From assembly GCF_901000735.1 (NCBI RefSeq), contig NC_081541.1, positions 46,915,485 to 46,979,484 on the forward strand: 64,000 nt of DNA. Reading direction: 5' to 3'. Shown here one piece after another: positions 10,619-21,677 of the stretch. A program made the position numbers and the translations under genes. The notes under the pieces were generated by a model. The model was not told the DNA's origin and ran no database searches. It was given only the letters and a program-made list of their open reading frames with translations. The DNA is from Corylus avellana (Eukaryota; Streptophyta; Magnoliopsida; Fagales; Betulaceae). How positions within the stretch are numbered: the stretch's first letter is position 1; every line of letters starts with the position of its first letter.

Positions 10619-11255
10619 CAATACCAGTTTTTTATCCTTCTGATGCCATGAAAAACCAAAGGTTTCTGTAGTTAGACGATAGATTTTGTCTTGCAACACA
10701 AATTAGAACTATTATTCACATTAACTTTTCACCAACTTCATTTTAGTTCATGGTTTAGGCTTTGTTTGGGTAATTAGTGAAATTTGAGTCCTTATATCAT
10801 GACATGCCCCATAATGCAACATAAATAGCATTTCAAATAAATAGAAAAATATCAAAAAGAATGGGGAAAAATTTAAAAAAAAAAATATATATATATATAT
10901 AATAATTTTTTAAACTTTAGTGACGTGCCACAAATTGACACGTCACTAAAGTGGTGACGTGTCAATTTTGGCACGTCAGTAAAAAAGGTGACGTGTCAAA
11001 AATTGATACATCACCAATTGGTTGACACGTCACCTTCTGTTTAGTAACGTGCCCAAAAAAAAAAAAAAATTTGACACGTCACTAAAGCGGTGACATGTCA
11101 ATTTTCGGCACATCACTAAAGTCCCAGTAGTGACACCCTTATTTTTGGCCCGCTACACACAACACTAGCAGCATGTCTCTAAACTTCGGTGATGGGCCAA
11201 CATGCTTGACACGTCACTAATGGTTAGTCACTAAAAATCTCATTTTTTGTAGCTT
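9429..11255 (+). mobile_element. CACTA-like transposon remnant
   Basis: Both flanks (9500-9860 and 10915-11245) hold dense GTGACGTGCCA / TGACACGTCAC repeats in both orientations, as in CACTA subterminal regions. The right end reads TTTTTTGTAG, close to the inverted form of a CACTACAAAAAA terminus but without the final TG. The middle (9890-10060) is a CT-rich leader-like stretch ending CGACAG before GTATAT, which resembles a 5' untranslated exon with a splice donor. No transposase reading frame was found, so the element is non-autonomous or decayed. A matching left terminus is not seen. The right end lies inside a GH1 pseudogene exon. Confidence 0.55.
10319..10880. repeat. Tandem 250-base duplication split by a microsatellite
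   Basis: 10319-10565 and 10621-10866 are almost identical (offset 302) and are separated by an (AT)n(GT)n run at about 10577-10618. The unit has no coding potential. It lies inside the CACTA-like element. Confidence 0.85.
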
Positions 11256-11785
11256 CACTTGGTGAGTGCTGTAATATACATTCTTGAGAAAAAAAAACCA
11301 TTTTAATAATTAAAAAATGATATTAACTACTTTATCCTTGCGGCTAATCATTCACAATATTAGTAGGTTCGTCAATCCGGTTATATTTGTTGACTATCCT
11401 AAGAGAATAAAGTTTGTATTAGGGAATCGATTGCCAAAATTCACTAAAGCTCAATTCAAGTTGAGTTACACAATTAGAAGATGAGATGTGTCTTGTTTAA
11501 TATAAAAATATACAAAATATAACAAATATAAATATAAATATATAAAAAATTATTCCTTTTTTTTATAATTTTATTTTGGTGGAGAGGATTAAATAGAAGG
11601 GTTGAACTTTTGGCAGGGAGGGCGCAAATGTGATGGCATATTATGTGTGGTCATTTTTAGAAGACTATGAATGAGATGATGGTTACGCCTATCGGTTTGG
11701 GCTCACTTTTGTGGATTATAAAGACAATTTGAAAAGATACCTCAAGTACTCTGCCGATAGTTTCAAGGTGTTCCTCCTTAAATAA
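11256..11785 (+). pseudogene. Chimeric GH1 beta-glucosidase pseudogene
   Basis: Three GH1 pieces are visible. 11256-11261 with its donor is the tail of exon 8, cut by the CACTA-like element. 11367-11464 is a partial exon 9 (LGNRLPKF motif) closest to gene A. 11617-11785 is a complete last exon closest to gene B. The 3' part of exon 9, exons 10-12 and their introns are gone: near 11464-11470 the sequence passes directly from gene-A-like exon 9 into gene-B-like intron 12. The last exon has TGA at 11672-11674 in place of the Trp codon of the Glu-Trp motif. No function is possible. Confidence 0.85.
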
Positions 11786-12025
11786 GCTGTAAAAGGATGT
11801 TCCTCCAATACCCTAGCTAATTGTGTAGACTATATATTGCCTATTTAACGTGTATAAAGTAGTCTAGGGATTAATTTTTTTTTTTTAATGAATAATAATG
11901 AAATAAATTAACAAACAAGAATACAAGGTAAGGACTAAGCAAATAATTAAGCCATAAAAACCTACCAAAAGGTTGCTAAGCCGATAAAGAATTCTTCTAA
12001 ATTGGGTTGAATGAACATTTTCTAA

Positions 12026-12383
12026 GGGGAAACTACCTTTTGCCCTTATGAACTACAATTCATTTTCATTTTGTCCCCATGAACCACCAACTGTGCCACC
12101 CGACCCCCATGAACTACCATTTTGTGTCAAAAACCCCAATTCTGTTAGTTAAAGGCCCATTTCGTTAGTCAAAGGCGTTAACTCAGACGGTCAAAGTCAC
12201 AAAGCATTGTAGTTCATAGGGGCAAAGTGACGGGTGGACCGTCTGAGTTAACGCCTTTGACTGATGGAATGAGGGTTTTGGGCACAAAATGGTAGTTTAT
12301 GGGGTCGAGTGTCACAGTTGGTAGTTCATGGAAGAAAAGTGAAAATACATTGTAGTTCATTGGGGCAAAATGTAGTTTCCCAA
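12026..12383. repeat. Inverted-repeat MITE, same family as 15738-16100
   Basis: Long imperfect inverted repeat: the left end GGGGAAACTACCTTTTGCCC mirrors the right end, and the centre holds the two-way word AACTCAGACGGTCAAAG / GACCGTCTGAGTT. The corresponding place in the inverted arm (about 24090) lacks it. Confidence 0.7.
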
Positions 12384-12546
12384 TATGGAATGAGGGTTTT
12401 GAGCATTGTGACGTGCTCATATTCTTTTTGCGATAAATGCAAGGAGGTTCAACTCCTCACTGCTGCACCTCGTGATCAAGCTTGCCACCACATATGTCAG
12501 GCTTTGCACTTTTGTCTCAGAAAGGAAAGGAAATTAAAGAGAAAGC

Positions 12547-12551
<5 letters not shown>

Positions 12552-12596
<45 letters not shown>
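12552..12596. repeat. (AT)n microsatellite
   Basis: An uninterrupted AT dinucleotide run of about 45 bases. Other long AT runs lie at 15661-15688, 27960-28004 and 48219-48257. A CT-then-AT run lies at about 15074-15120 and a GA run at 25918-25944. Gene-free DNA from 11786 to 13960 otherwise shows only the MITE and homopolymer tracts. Confidence 0.9.
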
Positions 12597-12598
<2 letters not shown>

Positions 12599-13960
12599 TT
12601 TTAACACTTATCACATGCTATTAAAAGAAGCAATTACATGTTTTTCATATGCTACGATATACATGATAATTTTGACACTTCACCTAACCAAAGGTGAAGT
12701 GTTTTTTTTGTGTGGACATTCAGCGCAAAACGTTTGAAACAAATTAATCAAAGAAAACAAAAGACAAACTAAAACCCAACAAAACCAAAAACAAATTAAA
12801 CCACCATATCATCCTTGGAGTAAGATAAAAGTGACACAAAAGAGATTTGTAGGGCACTAGCTAGCTCCTGCACCTCCAACTTCTTGGGTTTTGGAGAAAA
12901 TTGCAACTCATTTTAGGGAGTGGTTTTGGTAATTTGCTGAATACATATTGTTCAATTTGATTTGATTTGATTTGTTTTTTTTTTTTTTTTAGAATCATTT
13001 CTGTTTCTGGGCCTTGCGTTGCTTTTTTCATGGGATTTAGAATCTGGGTCTCCCAAAGGGTGAGATAATGCTTTTTTTTTTTTTGGACAAACCTGTCTTA
13101 ATTTGTTTTTTTATACTATATATCAACAATATTATAATTGGGGGCCTTTCTATTCTGGGCCTTAGGTGCCTGCCTAAGTCTCGTAGTGAATGAGTCAGCC
13201 AAGATATATATTATTGTAAAATCTCTCTCTTGCGATAAGGAATAAGTATACATAACTATTGAGAATATAAACTTAACAAGTCATTCTAATTGTCTAGCAA
13301 TCGTATAACATTCTACTAAATAAAATTACTTAACTTAAAAAAAAAAAAAAACTTGTTATACTCTTTCATTTTATCTCTTTAGCCATGTGTTGATTCATTA
13401 AGGGAGCTTTTTTTTTTCCACATTTTTTCCGCCCTAATTGAGATAACTATTAAGTTGAATCTAAAATAATCGTTTGTTAATGTTAAACAATAGAAACGAA
13501 AACATTTCCCAAACTGGCCTTTTACATCCCTTGTGGAAACGGCAAACAGTTTATTATTTTCTTCTAATTAGTGGAAAGTTTTTTTGAAAGGAATTTTGCA
13601 GAAGTACTCTGAAACAAAAAATGTTTTCTGTTTTCAGAAACTATTTTTGGAAACAGTTTTCCAAACCATTTTTAGCAAAACAAAAAAAAAAACAAAAGAA
13701 ACAATAAAAACAATCGAATCAAAAACAAAAACCAATTTGCCAAACAAATTAAACAGCTAGAATATTGGTAAAGTTGTTTCCATATTTCTTGTTTTTAGTG
13801 TTTTTGTTTTCACCTGTTTTGATTCTCATAACAAACTTCAAAAGATGTGTGTTGCAAATGAAATGTGTTTTGCTGTTTTGAAAATATAAAAATAGAAACT
13901 TGTTATCGAAACAGCAACCAGAATTTGAAATAAGCGGAGATTGAACACCCATTCAAAACT

Positions 13961-13967
13961 TATATAA
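13961..13967 (+). promoter_or_regulatory. TATA box of GH1 gene A
   Basis: TATATAA lies 43 bases before the ATG at 14010. It is conserved in the inverted copy (22301-22307, minus strand). Confidence 0.6.
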
Positions 13968-14009
13968 GAGAGCTTGAAGCTATCAAGCATTAAACAAACA
14001 AACAAAGAC

Positions 14010-15069
14010 ATGGCAGGTCACCAAGGTCCTTATCTATTTTGCCTCCTAGCCATGGCCTTGGCCTCCATGTGCTTTGTAAGTGCACAACTGAGTAATGATT
14101 CGATACATTTCAATCGGACCAGTTTTCCTACTGATTTTATATTTGGAACAGCTTCAGCTGCTTACATGGTATGTATATATAAATGCACTACTTTCAGGCT
14201 TCATTTAGCATTCATTAGGGCATGGCTTGACCCTTGCAATGAGAATTTTCATTCATGATTAGTATAAATCGCCTTTGGTTTCACCGATGCCTTGATGAGG
14301 CTATATCAAACTACGGCTCAATCGAGTTTAAGGGAGCTTATGATGTGCCCACCTTTTAGACTCATCCTGTCCCAATGAGTAGCTATTACTACAGTCATGC
14401 CCAGACAAATTAGCCACTATGGTCACCCTCTTCTGCATGATAATTTATACCTTGCGTGCCAATTACAAATAGAAAAAGGAAAAACACATATAATTTGAAC
14501 ATTATATCTTTTTTGGCTAGATTGAAGGAGCAACAAATATCGATGGCAGGGGACCTAGTACATGGGATACTTTCATCAAGAATCATCCAGGTCTCTCTCT
14601 CTCTAAAAATAATAATAATAATAATAAAGCTTTGATGTATGGCTTTGGTAGAAATAGTGAAGAAAATTTGGCTCATTTTGATTGAAAATTTCAAACTCAC
14701 ACTTAAATGACTGAGTAATATCATTTTACACACTCATTCCATAGTAGTTGGGGTACGTATATGTGTCCTTTTTTAAACGGCTTTTCATTTCAAATGGCAT
14801 CGAGTGACTTATTCACAGTTGCAATATCACAAAACTATTACAAGTTAAAAGCTTGACATAATGTAATTATAATGATAGTTTGGCTCTATTATGGTGTTCA
14901 TAAGCCATATATTCTAACAAGTTTGGAATTCTTAACATTTCCTAATTATTATTCAATTTTTTTGACACATTTACTTGGTGGCTTGGCAGAAAAAATTGCG
15001 GATAGTCCTGATGCTAAAAATGCAGATGTAGCCTGTGACTTTTATCATCGATATAAGGTAGAATGTGTG

Positions 15070-15120
<51 letters not shown>

Positions 15121-15660
15121 TTCTTTTTTCTTTTGATAATCGAAATATTCAACAGGAGGACGTACAACTGTTGAAAACGATTGGAGTTGACTCATTCAAA
15201 TTTTCTATCTCATGGAGCAGAGTATTACCAAGTAAGATCATGGCTTAATATATGATTAATCATCTAAGATGAGTGGCATTAATATAAAAATTCATTGTAA
15301 TTCTCTAATAGCTCCAATTATGTTACAGAGGGCAAAGTAAGCGGGGGAGTGAACTCACAAGGTGTCAAATTCTACAATGACCTCATCAACGAGCTCTTGT
15401 CCAATGGTCAAATTCCTTTTTTTTTTTTCAACTGTATATTTTTTATTTTTAATTCTATACATGTCAATTTCTTCGAAAAATGTTATTTCTATAATAATAA
15501 TAGTAATTAAGGTAATCATATCCGTCTTCCCACTTAATTGCACATCTGTTCCTATTAAAAATGGAAAATATACCATACATAAGTCAGTCACCTAGGATAT
15601 ATTTGATGATTGTTTTGAAAATTTCTTTTAGTGTTTTCTAATTTAAATTGTATGTCAATG

Positions 15661-15691
<31 letters not shown>

Positions 15692-18600
15692 TAAAAAGAG
15701 GGGTTTTGAAAACATAAAAGTATTTTTAAAATCTTGAGGTAATTACATTTTTCCCCCCATCAACTACAAGTCTACAACGCATTGCCACTTTGCCCCCATG
15801 AATTGACAACCCTATGCTCGACCCCATCAAACTACCATTTTGTGAAACCCCCCTTCCGTAAGTCAAAGGGAACTCAGACAGTCAACCGGTCACTTTGCCC
15901 CATGAATTACAACGTATTGTCACTTTGCCCCTATGAACTACAACACAATATCACTTTGACCGTCTGAGTTAACGCCTTTGACTGATGGAAGGGGGTTTTA
16001 GGCATAAAATGGTAGTTTGATGGGGTCAGGCAATAGGGTTGTCAGTTCATGAGAGCAAAGTGACAATGCATTGTAGTTAGTGGGAGGAAAAGGTAATTAC
16101 CCGTAAAATCTTTGCTTTAAACAAACTAGAACAAGCATAAAAGTGTTTTGTAATCTATACATGCATGTCCTTATGAAATTTCATATTGTGGGTAGGTATC
16201 AAGCCCTTAGTGTTTCTCATGCACAATGATCCTCCTCAAGCACTTGAAGATGAATATGATGGACCTTTAAGTACCAACTTTGTGTGAGTGAACATTTCAA
16301 CAAAAAAACATACACTCCAATGTTCAAATAAATAATTTTTCCAAATCAATAAATGTGATTGTCCTGTTTGATGAATATATAGGAATGATTTTCAAGATTA
16401 TGCGGATTTTTGCTTCAAAACTTTTGGTGATCGAGTCAAATTATGGGCTACAATGAACGAACCAATTTCAATAAGCATCAACGGGTACAGCACTTCTACT
16501 TTTCCACCTGGAAGATGTTCGAGTTACGTCCCGAATTGCACCGCCGCCGGTAACTCCGCTACTGAACCTTACATTGTCGGCCATAACTTGCTTCTTGCTC
16601 ATGGCGCCGCTGTCAAAGTATACAAGGACAAGTACCAGGTTTGTAGAGAAAAAAGATGAAAAAGAAAGCAAACTAGAAAGATGATGATAATGCTCCTTGT
16701 TAATTATTTCGTTCAACAAAAAATTAAGCAAATAGTCATAAATTAATTTAATCATTTAATTGATATTTTAACATTGTCCCTCACGTGAGGGCTCAAACTC
16801 TCTCTTAATAAGTAAAGTCTAACATTCCTAATGGGGAGCTCAATCAGCTGTAAACCACGCATCATGAAGCGGAGGTCACTAGTTCGAATCTACCCTCCCT
16901 CTTCCCTTATATGGACATGTCAAAAAAAAAAAAAAAAAATTAAGTAAAGTCTATCACAAGAAATATTTAATTTAAATGAGGGTGAATGATAGAGACAAGT
17001 TTCAAACAGAGAATTATGGCTCTGACACCATGTAACAGTTTTTAAAAATAAAATATAAATAGGGAAACAGGAGAAGTAATAGGAGAAAAGGATGAGAACA
17101 TTTTGGGTCGTTTGGTGTTAGATATCAACATCCACCGCGATCTTGGCTCTAATACTATGTGACAATTTTTTTTTTTTTTTGGTAAAATGAAAGAGCCATG
17201 GCCTCTACTAGCCTCCCTAAGTTTGTCACTCATAGTAAGCTTAGGGGCTAAATATTAAAATAAATATGAATATTAAATATTGGACCTCTTGTGATTAAAT
17301 TAATATGAATGTGTGCAGCCATATCAAAAGGGAAAAATTGGGGTCACAACATATAGCACTTGGATGGAGCCAAAATACAACACATCTTCTAGCCGCGAGG
17401 CCACCTCTAGATATATTGACTTTGTGTTTGGATGGTGAGTGTTGTAAGATACATTCTTTAAAAAAAAACCTTTTTTAATAATTAAAAAAAAATGATATTA
17501 ACTACTTTATCCTACAATATTGGTAGGTTCGTCCATCCGGTTATATTTGGTGACTATCCCGAGAGAATAAAGTCTGTATTGGGGAATCGACTACCAAAAT
17601 TCACTGAAGCTCAATCCAAGTTGGTAAAAGGGTCCCTTGATTTTCTTGGTATAAGCTATTATTCCGCAGGTTATGCAGAAAACCTTGCCTCAGCAAACGG
17701 TGTCAACGTCACTTTTTGGACTGATGTGCATGCCAAAACCACTAGTGTAAGCACACACATAAACTCTCTCTCCCTTTAGTATCAGTATTAGGATTCTCTT
17801 CATTTCATGTTCATATTACATTTTACACGGTCATATTCAACAAAATAAAATATTAACTAAAGAGTTGATCTTTTCAATTTTACTAGAAATTGAGAGGATC
17901 CTATTCCTTCCCTCAGTGGACATTTTTATATTTTGTGTGTTATGTTGCAAATATATGTCATTTTACTAAACCAATATGGTGTAATTAAATGGTTTTGCAG
18001 ACGGGGTTCATCCAACCGGAGGGATTACGAAAGCTTCTTCTATACATAAAAGAAAAATACAACAATCCTGTTGTATACATAACGGAGAATGGTATAACAA
18101 TTTCTCTATTGATATTTATTTACCTATTTTATTTTTTAGGGAAGACTTAACTCGTGCAATCTACAACTCAATTTGTTATGTTTTTTACGTTTATCAATTT
18201 AATTCATGTGCCCTACCAAATTGGGTGGTAGATCTAAGATTGGGGATGGTAAGAGTAATTTTTTTCTTATTTTTATGTGCATTAGTATTGCTAATACTAT
18301 TTTTGTTTTTTGAGAAATGTGTTGGTAATAGAATTTATTTTACTCTTTTTTTTTGTAGGAATCGGTGATCCAGATCTTAAAGATATCACAAAGGATAGTG
18401 GGAGGATCAAATATTATTACTTGAATTTATTATCTCTTTCAAAATCTATCAAGTGAGTGTTTGTCACTAAGTATAGAATAGGACAAAAAAAAAAAAAAAA
18501 AAAAAGTTAGTGTTTGTAATTAAATATCATCCGCGGGCTAAAAAAACATAGAAGACAATTTTAAATAAAAAAAAAATTTTGGACAGAAATTTCATACAAA

Positions 18601-19348
18601 CAAGATGGTAAGAGTTTCTATAATTTGTCTTCTAAAAAGGGACATTTGTCTTTTAAACATGTGAGAAGCACATGCTTTATTATTAATACTACTAAAAAAC
18701 CTTGTTAGAAGTACATACTATATAAAATACAAGTGCCTCTCACATATTAAGAAATGGAAAATGCTAGGTGTTCTTCTGGTCGTCAGTAAATATTATTTTC
18801 TAAAATAGCAAAAAAGAAAGTAAGAATAAGAGGACACGGTTATGTTTAAAAAATTATAAATAAAATATAAAGCAACAAAATAAAGAACCATTTTTTCTAG
18901 AGTTTTTTATTTTTTATTTTTATACCTAAGTTTATAAAATTATGTTTTTTTATATTTTTACTAAACAAGACACATGTCAACTTTTTATTGAATATGACTT
19001 GGTATCAACAGAAGGTTGAATGAAAATCTATTTAATTATAGTTCTAACCTTATTAAATAAATTGATAATTTTTAAACCTTAAAAAAGCGATTTGACAAAG
19101 GTTCATTAGTGAATAAACCAGTAGAGCATTTTTTCATCTCAATTTTGATTGTGGATATTAACAGTTAAATTTTGTGCAGGGAGGGTGCAAACGTGAAGGC
19201 ACACTATTCATGGTCATTTCTTGACAGCTTTGAATGGGACACTAGTTACTTCCTTAAAAATGGCATCACTTTTGTGGATTTTAAGGACAATTTGAAAAGA
19301 CACCTCAAGGATTCTAGCTACTGGTTCAAGAAATTCCTCTTAAAATAA
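14010..19348 (+). CDS. GH1 beta-glucosidase-like gene A, exon 10 lost, probably altered or inactive
   Basis: Twelve exons splice into 494 codons: 14010-14168, 14521-14590, 14990-15057, 15156-15231, 15329-15406, 16196-16283, 16383-16638, 17319-17434, 17527-17746, 18001-18091, 18359-18452, 19180-19348. The ATG at 14010 opens a signal peptide; an upstream in-frame ATG at 13974 is less likely. The acid/base Glu206 (TMNEP), nucleophile Glu406 (ITENG) and the FEW motif are kept. Unlike B, C and D, the conserved Gln ending exon 1 is Met53, the HWD-type motif reads HND (160-162), and the short exon 10 with its preceding intron is deleted without breaking frame. Exon 11 is also four codons short. The last exon is diverged around FLKNG. 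Expected role would be hydrolysis of beta-glucosides in apoplast or vacuole, but the changes make activity doubtful. Confidence 0.75.
15738..16100. repeat. MITE in intron 5 of gene A
   Basis: It is bounded by GGTAATTAC on both sides, which could be terminal repeat or target duplication. Inverted halves carry the same ACCGTCTGAGTTAACGCC core as the MITE at 12026-12383, so the two are one family. Confidence 0.65.
16829..16939 (+). mobile_element. tRNA-derived SINE in intron 7 of gene A
   Basis: It has an A-box-like GAGCTCAATCAGCTG, a B-box-like AGTTCGAATCT about 35 bases later, a pyrimidine-rich body, and GGACATGTC leading into a poly-A tail. Related copies lie at about 30508-30610 (+), 32222-32330 (+), 34007-34117 (-) and 47821-47930 (-). 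Confidence 0.55.
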
Positions 19349-19464
19349 GCTGTAAAAGGACATGNNNNNNNNNNNNNNNNNNNNNNNNNNNNNNNNNNNN
19401 NNNNNNNNNNNNNNNNNNNNNNNNNNNNNNNNNNNNNNNNNNNNNNNNNNNNNNNNNNNNNNNN

Positions 19465-19940
19465 CAAACTTTGAAACCTCTCAATTTGGACCTCTGAACT
19501 TTCAATTGTAATCAATTTGAACCTCTAAACTTTTAATTGCAATAAATTTGAACCCCTCGGTCAATTTTTGCCGTTAAAACCCCTAAAAAGACAAAATTAC
19601 CTTTCAATTTTCTTTTTATTAAGAAAAAAAAAATTGGAAAAAAAAAAAAAAAAAGGGTCACAAGGTGGCCCAACCGTGTGGGTCACCTTGTGATTTTTTT
19701 TTTTATATAATATTTTTTAAAAAATATATATATATATATAATTTGAAATTTAGGGTAAATTTAAAATTTTATAAAAAAGTTAGGGGTATATACGTCATTG
19801 TATCACTTTTAATGTTTAAAATTTGACAGAATAATTCAAATTGATTGCAATTGAAACTTTAGGAGTTCAAATTGAGAGGTTTTAAAGTTCGAGATATGTC
19901 AAATCGCGTGGTCGTTTAGGGGTCTAAAATGAAGTTTTTC
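19465..19940. repeat. Inverted-repeat element, left end cut by gap
   Basis: The left part (AACCTCTCAATTTGGACCTC) mirrors the right part near 19860-19890, with about 55 bases of clear inverted match and an AT-rich middle. The style resembles the element at 44757-45570. The true left end is in the N gap. Confidence 0.6.
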
Positions 19941-20271
19941 CTAATTTTTAAAGTCAAAAAACACAAAGATGACTCTAATTCTTTTTTCTAACATTACTCT
20001 AAAAGGTCACTTATCTAAAATATTTTATTTAATTGATAATTCAACGGACTACCACCTAATTCACTNNNNNNNNNNNNNNNNNNNNAAAAAAAAAAAAAAA
20101 TCCCAACGAAACTTGTAAAATAGTGAATATCTGAAAGTATTGTGTTGGGCCAAGCTACATCGCCTCACGATATTATAAACCCAATCCAAGTTAAAGCCCA
20201 AACTCAGCCCAAATTGTGACCGTTTCTACAATAATCTCTTGTAGAGAATTATTAGGAAAAATATAAAATAG

Positions 20272-20446
20272 AAAATGCTAGGCTTACAAATAAATTTTAC
20301 AAAAAAAAAAAAAAAAACTTTTATAAACTGATGTGGCACAACATGATTGAATTTCTCAAAATTTGAATTTATTTCATATCCAATCATGTTGTGCCACATT
20401 AGTTTATAAAAGTTTTTTTGTAAAATTTGTTTGTAAGCCTAGCATT
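20272..20446. repeat. Short palindromic MITE
   Basis: The ends ATGCTAGGCTTACAAA and TTTGTAAGCCTAGCAT are exact inverted repeats. The inverted match extends inward through TTTATAAACT...GTGGCACAACATGATTG for about 75 bases per arm, with a short AT-rich loop. Confidence 0.8.
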
Positions 20447-20493
20447 TCTTTTTAATTAGTTTCACGTAGTATTAAAATGAATTTTGAGATCGA

Positions 20494-20745
20494 ACAAAGT
20501 TTTCCTCCAAACTGGGTTGGAGGAATTTCTTTCAACTTAGTCTATAAAAGTGACATGTGTCTATGAACATGTGAAATGCACATGTTTTTTTAATAGTAGG
20601 GACAAAGTTTGAATAAATTTTATTAAAAACTCATATGCATCTCACATGTTATTAAAAAAATTGGACACATGTCACTTTTATAGATTAGGTTGAAAGAAAT
20701 TCTTTTAACCCAATTTGGAGGAAAACTTTGTCCCTTTTTAAAAGC
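20494..20745. repeat. Inverted-repeat MITE (ACAAAGTTTTCCTCC family)
   Basis: The left arm from ACAAAGTTTTCCTCC mirrors the right arm ending GGAGGAAAACTTTGT, with ACATGTGTC / GACACATGT further in. Weaker relatives occur at 20810-20890, 35737-35933 (repeated at 42135-42331) in intron 9 of gene C, and 47500-47610. Confidence 0.7.
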
Positions 20746-20902
20746 GCAAAAATATTTGGTAAAACATGTTAAAATGTTTTTTTTATTATTATTATTAAAT
20801 GTGCATTTTAAATGTTTATAGACATTTGACATTATTTTAAATGGGCTGAAAGATATTTCTTCCAGATTAATTTAGAAAAAATTTATGTCATTTTAAAAAT
20901 TG

Positions 20903-20933
<31 letters not shown>

Positions 20934-20999
20934 AAATACACTACATTATCATTATGATCAAACAGAAAGTTATAAAGCAAAAGCTTTTGCTTCAAGCTT

Positions 21000-21269
21000 G
21001 GGCTTCTGCTTCTGCTTCTGCTTCAAGGATCCACCTAATACAATCAGGTGGATCAATGAACCACATCCTATCCATCTTCTCTTTTGACGCAATTCTAGCT
21101 AGGCACTTGATTAGCTTCCCGTGGGAGAAAGCCCATCTCCCAGCATTGAAAGGCTCCCAAAGAAAATGTTATATCAGCCACCAGATGGCCGTACAACTTT
21201 CATCCGTAAACATGGAATTCACAGCGTCCACGATCCACCAACACTTTAGCATCACCCTCAAGTTGTATT
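21000..21269 (-). pseudogene. RNase H-like domain fragment of a non-LTR retroelement
   Basis: Translation on the minus strand gives LEGDAKVLVD, then VDAVNS, then FQCWEMGFLPREANQV and a CIRWI-like end, in order but in different frames. This is the pattern of the plant RNase H domain of LINE-like elements and their derivatives (the RVT_3 type). At least two frameshifts and several stops make it non-functional. The upstream part is lost in the N gap. Confidence 0.6.
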
Positions 21270-21677
21270 NNNNNNNNNNNNNNNNNNNNNNNNNNNNNNN
21301 NNNNNNNNNNNNNNNNNNNNNNNNNNNNNNNNNNNNNNNNNNNNNNNNNNNNNNNNNNNNNNNNNNNNNACCATAATAGAGCCAAACTATCATTATAATT
21401 ACATTATGTCAAGCTTTTAACTTGTAATAGTTTTGTGATATTGCAACTGTGAATAAGTCACTCGATGCCATTTGAAATGAAAAGCCGTTTAAAAAAGGAC
21501 ACATATACGTACCCCAACTACTATGGAATGAGTGTGTAAAATGATATTACTCAGTCATTTAAGTGTGAGTTTGAAATTTTCAATCAAAATGAGCCAAATT
21601 TTCTTCACTATTTCTACCAAAGCCATACATCAAAGCTTTATTATTATTATTATTATTATTTTTAGAGAGAGAGAGAC

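Noticed and set aside
13749..13952. 67-codon minus-strand ORF upstream of gene A, identical at 22316-22519
   Set aside because: It lies in the promoter region of gene A; identity only reflects the inverted duplication.
14410..14733. 107-codon minus-strand ORF, also at 21532-21858
   Set aside because: Antisense to exon 2 and the introns of gene A and A'.
16840..16900. tRNA gene
   Set aside because: Only degenerate A- and B-box-like words are present and no cloverleaf can be formed; a tRNA-derived SINE fits better.
17747..18000. Possible hidden exon 10 in gene A
   Set aside because: The intron lines up with intron 10 of gene B from its first base and no NGTPIG-like codons are found.
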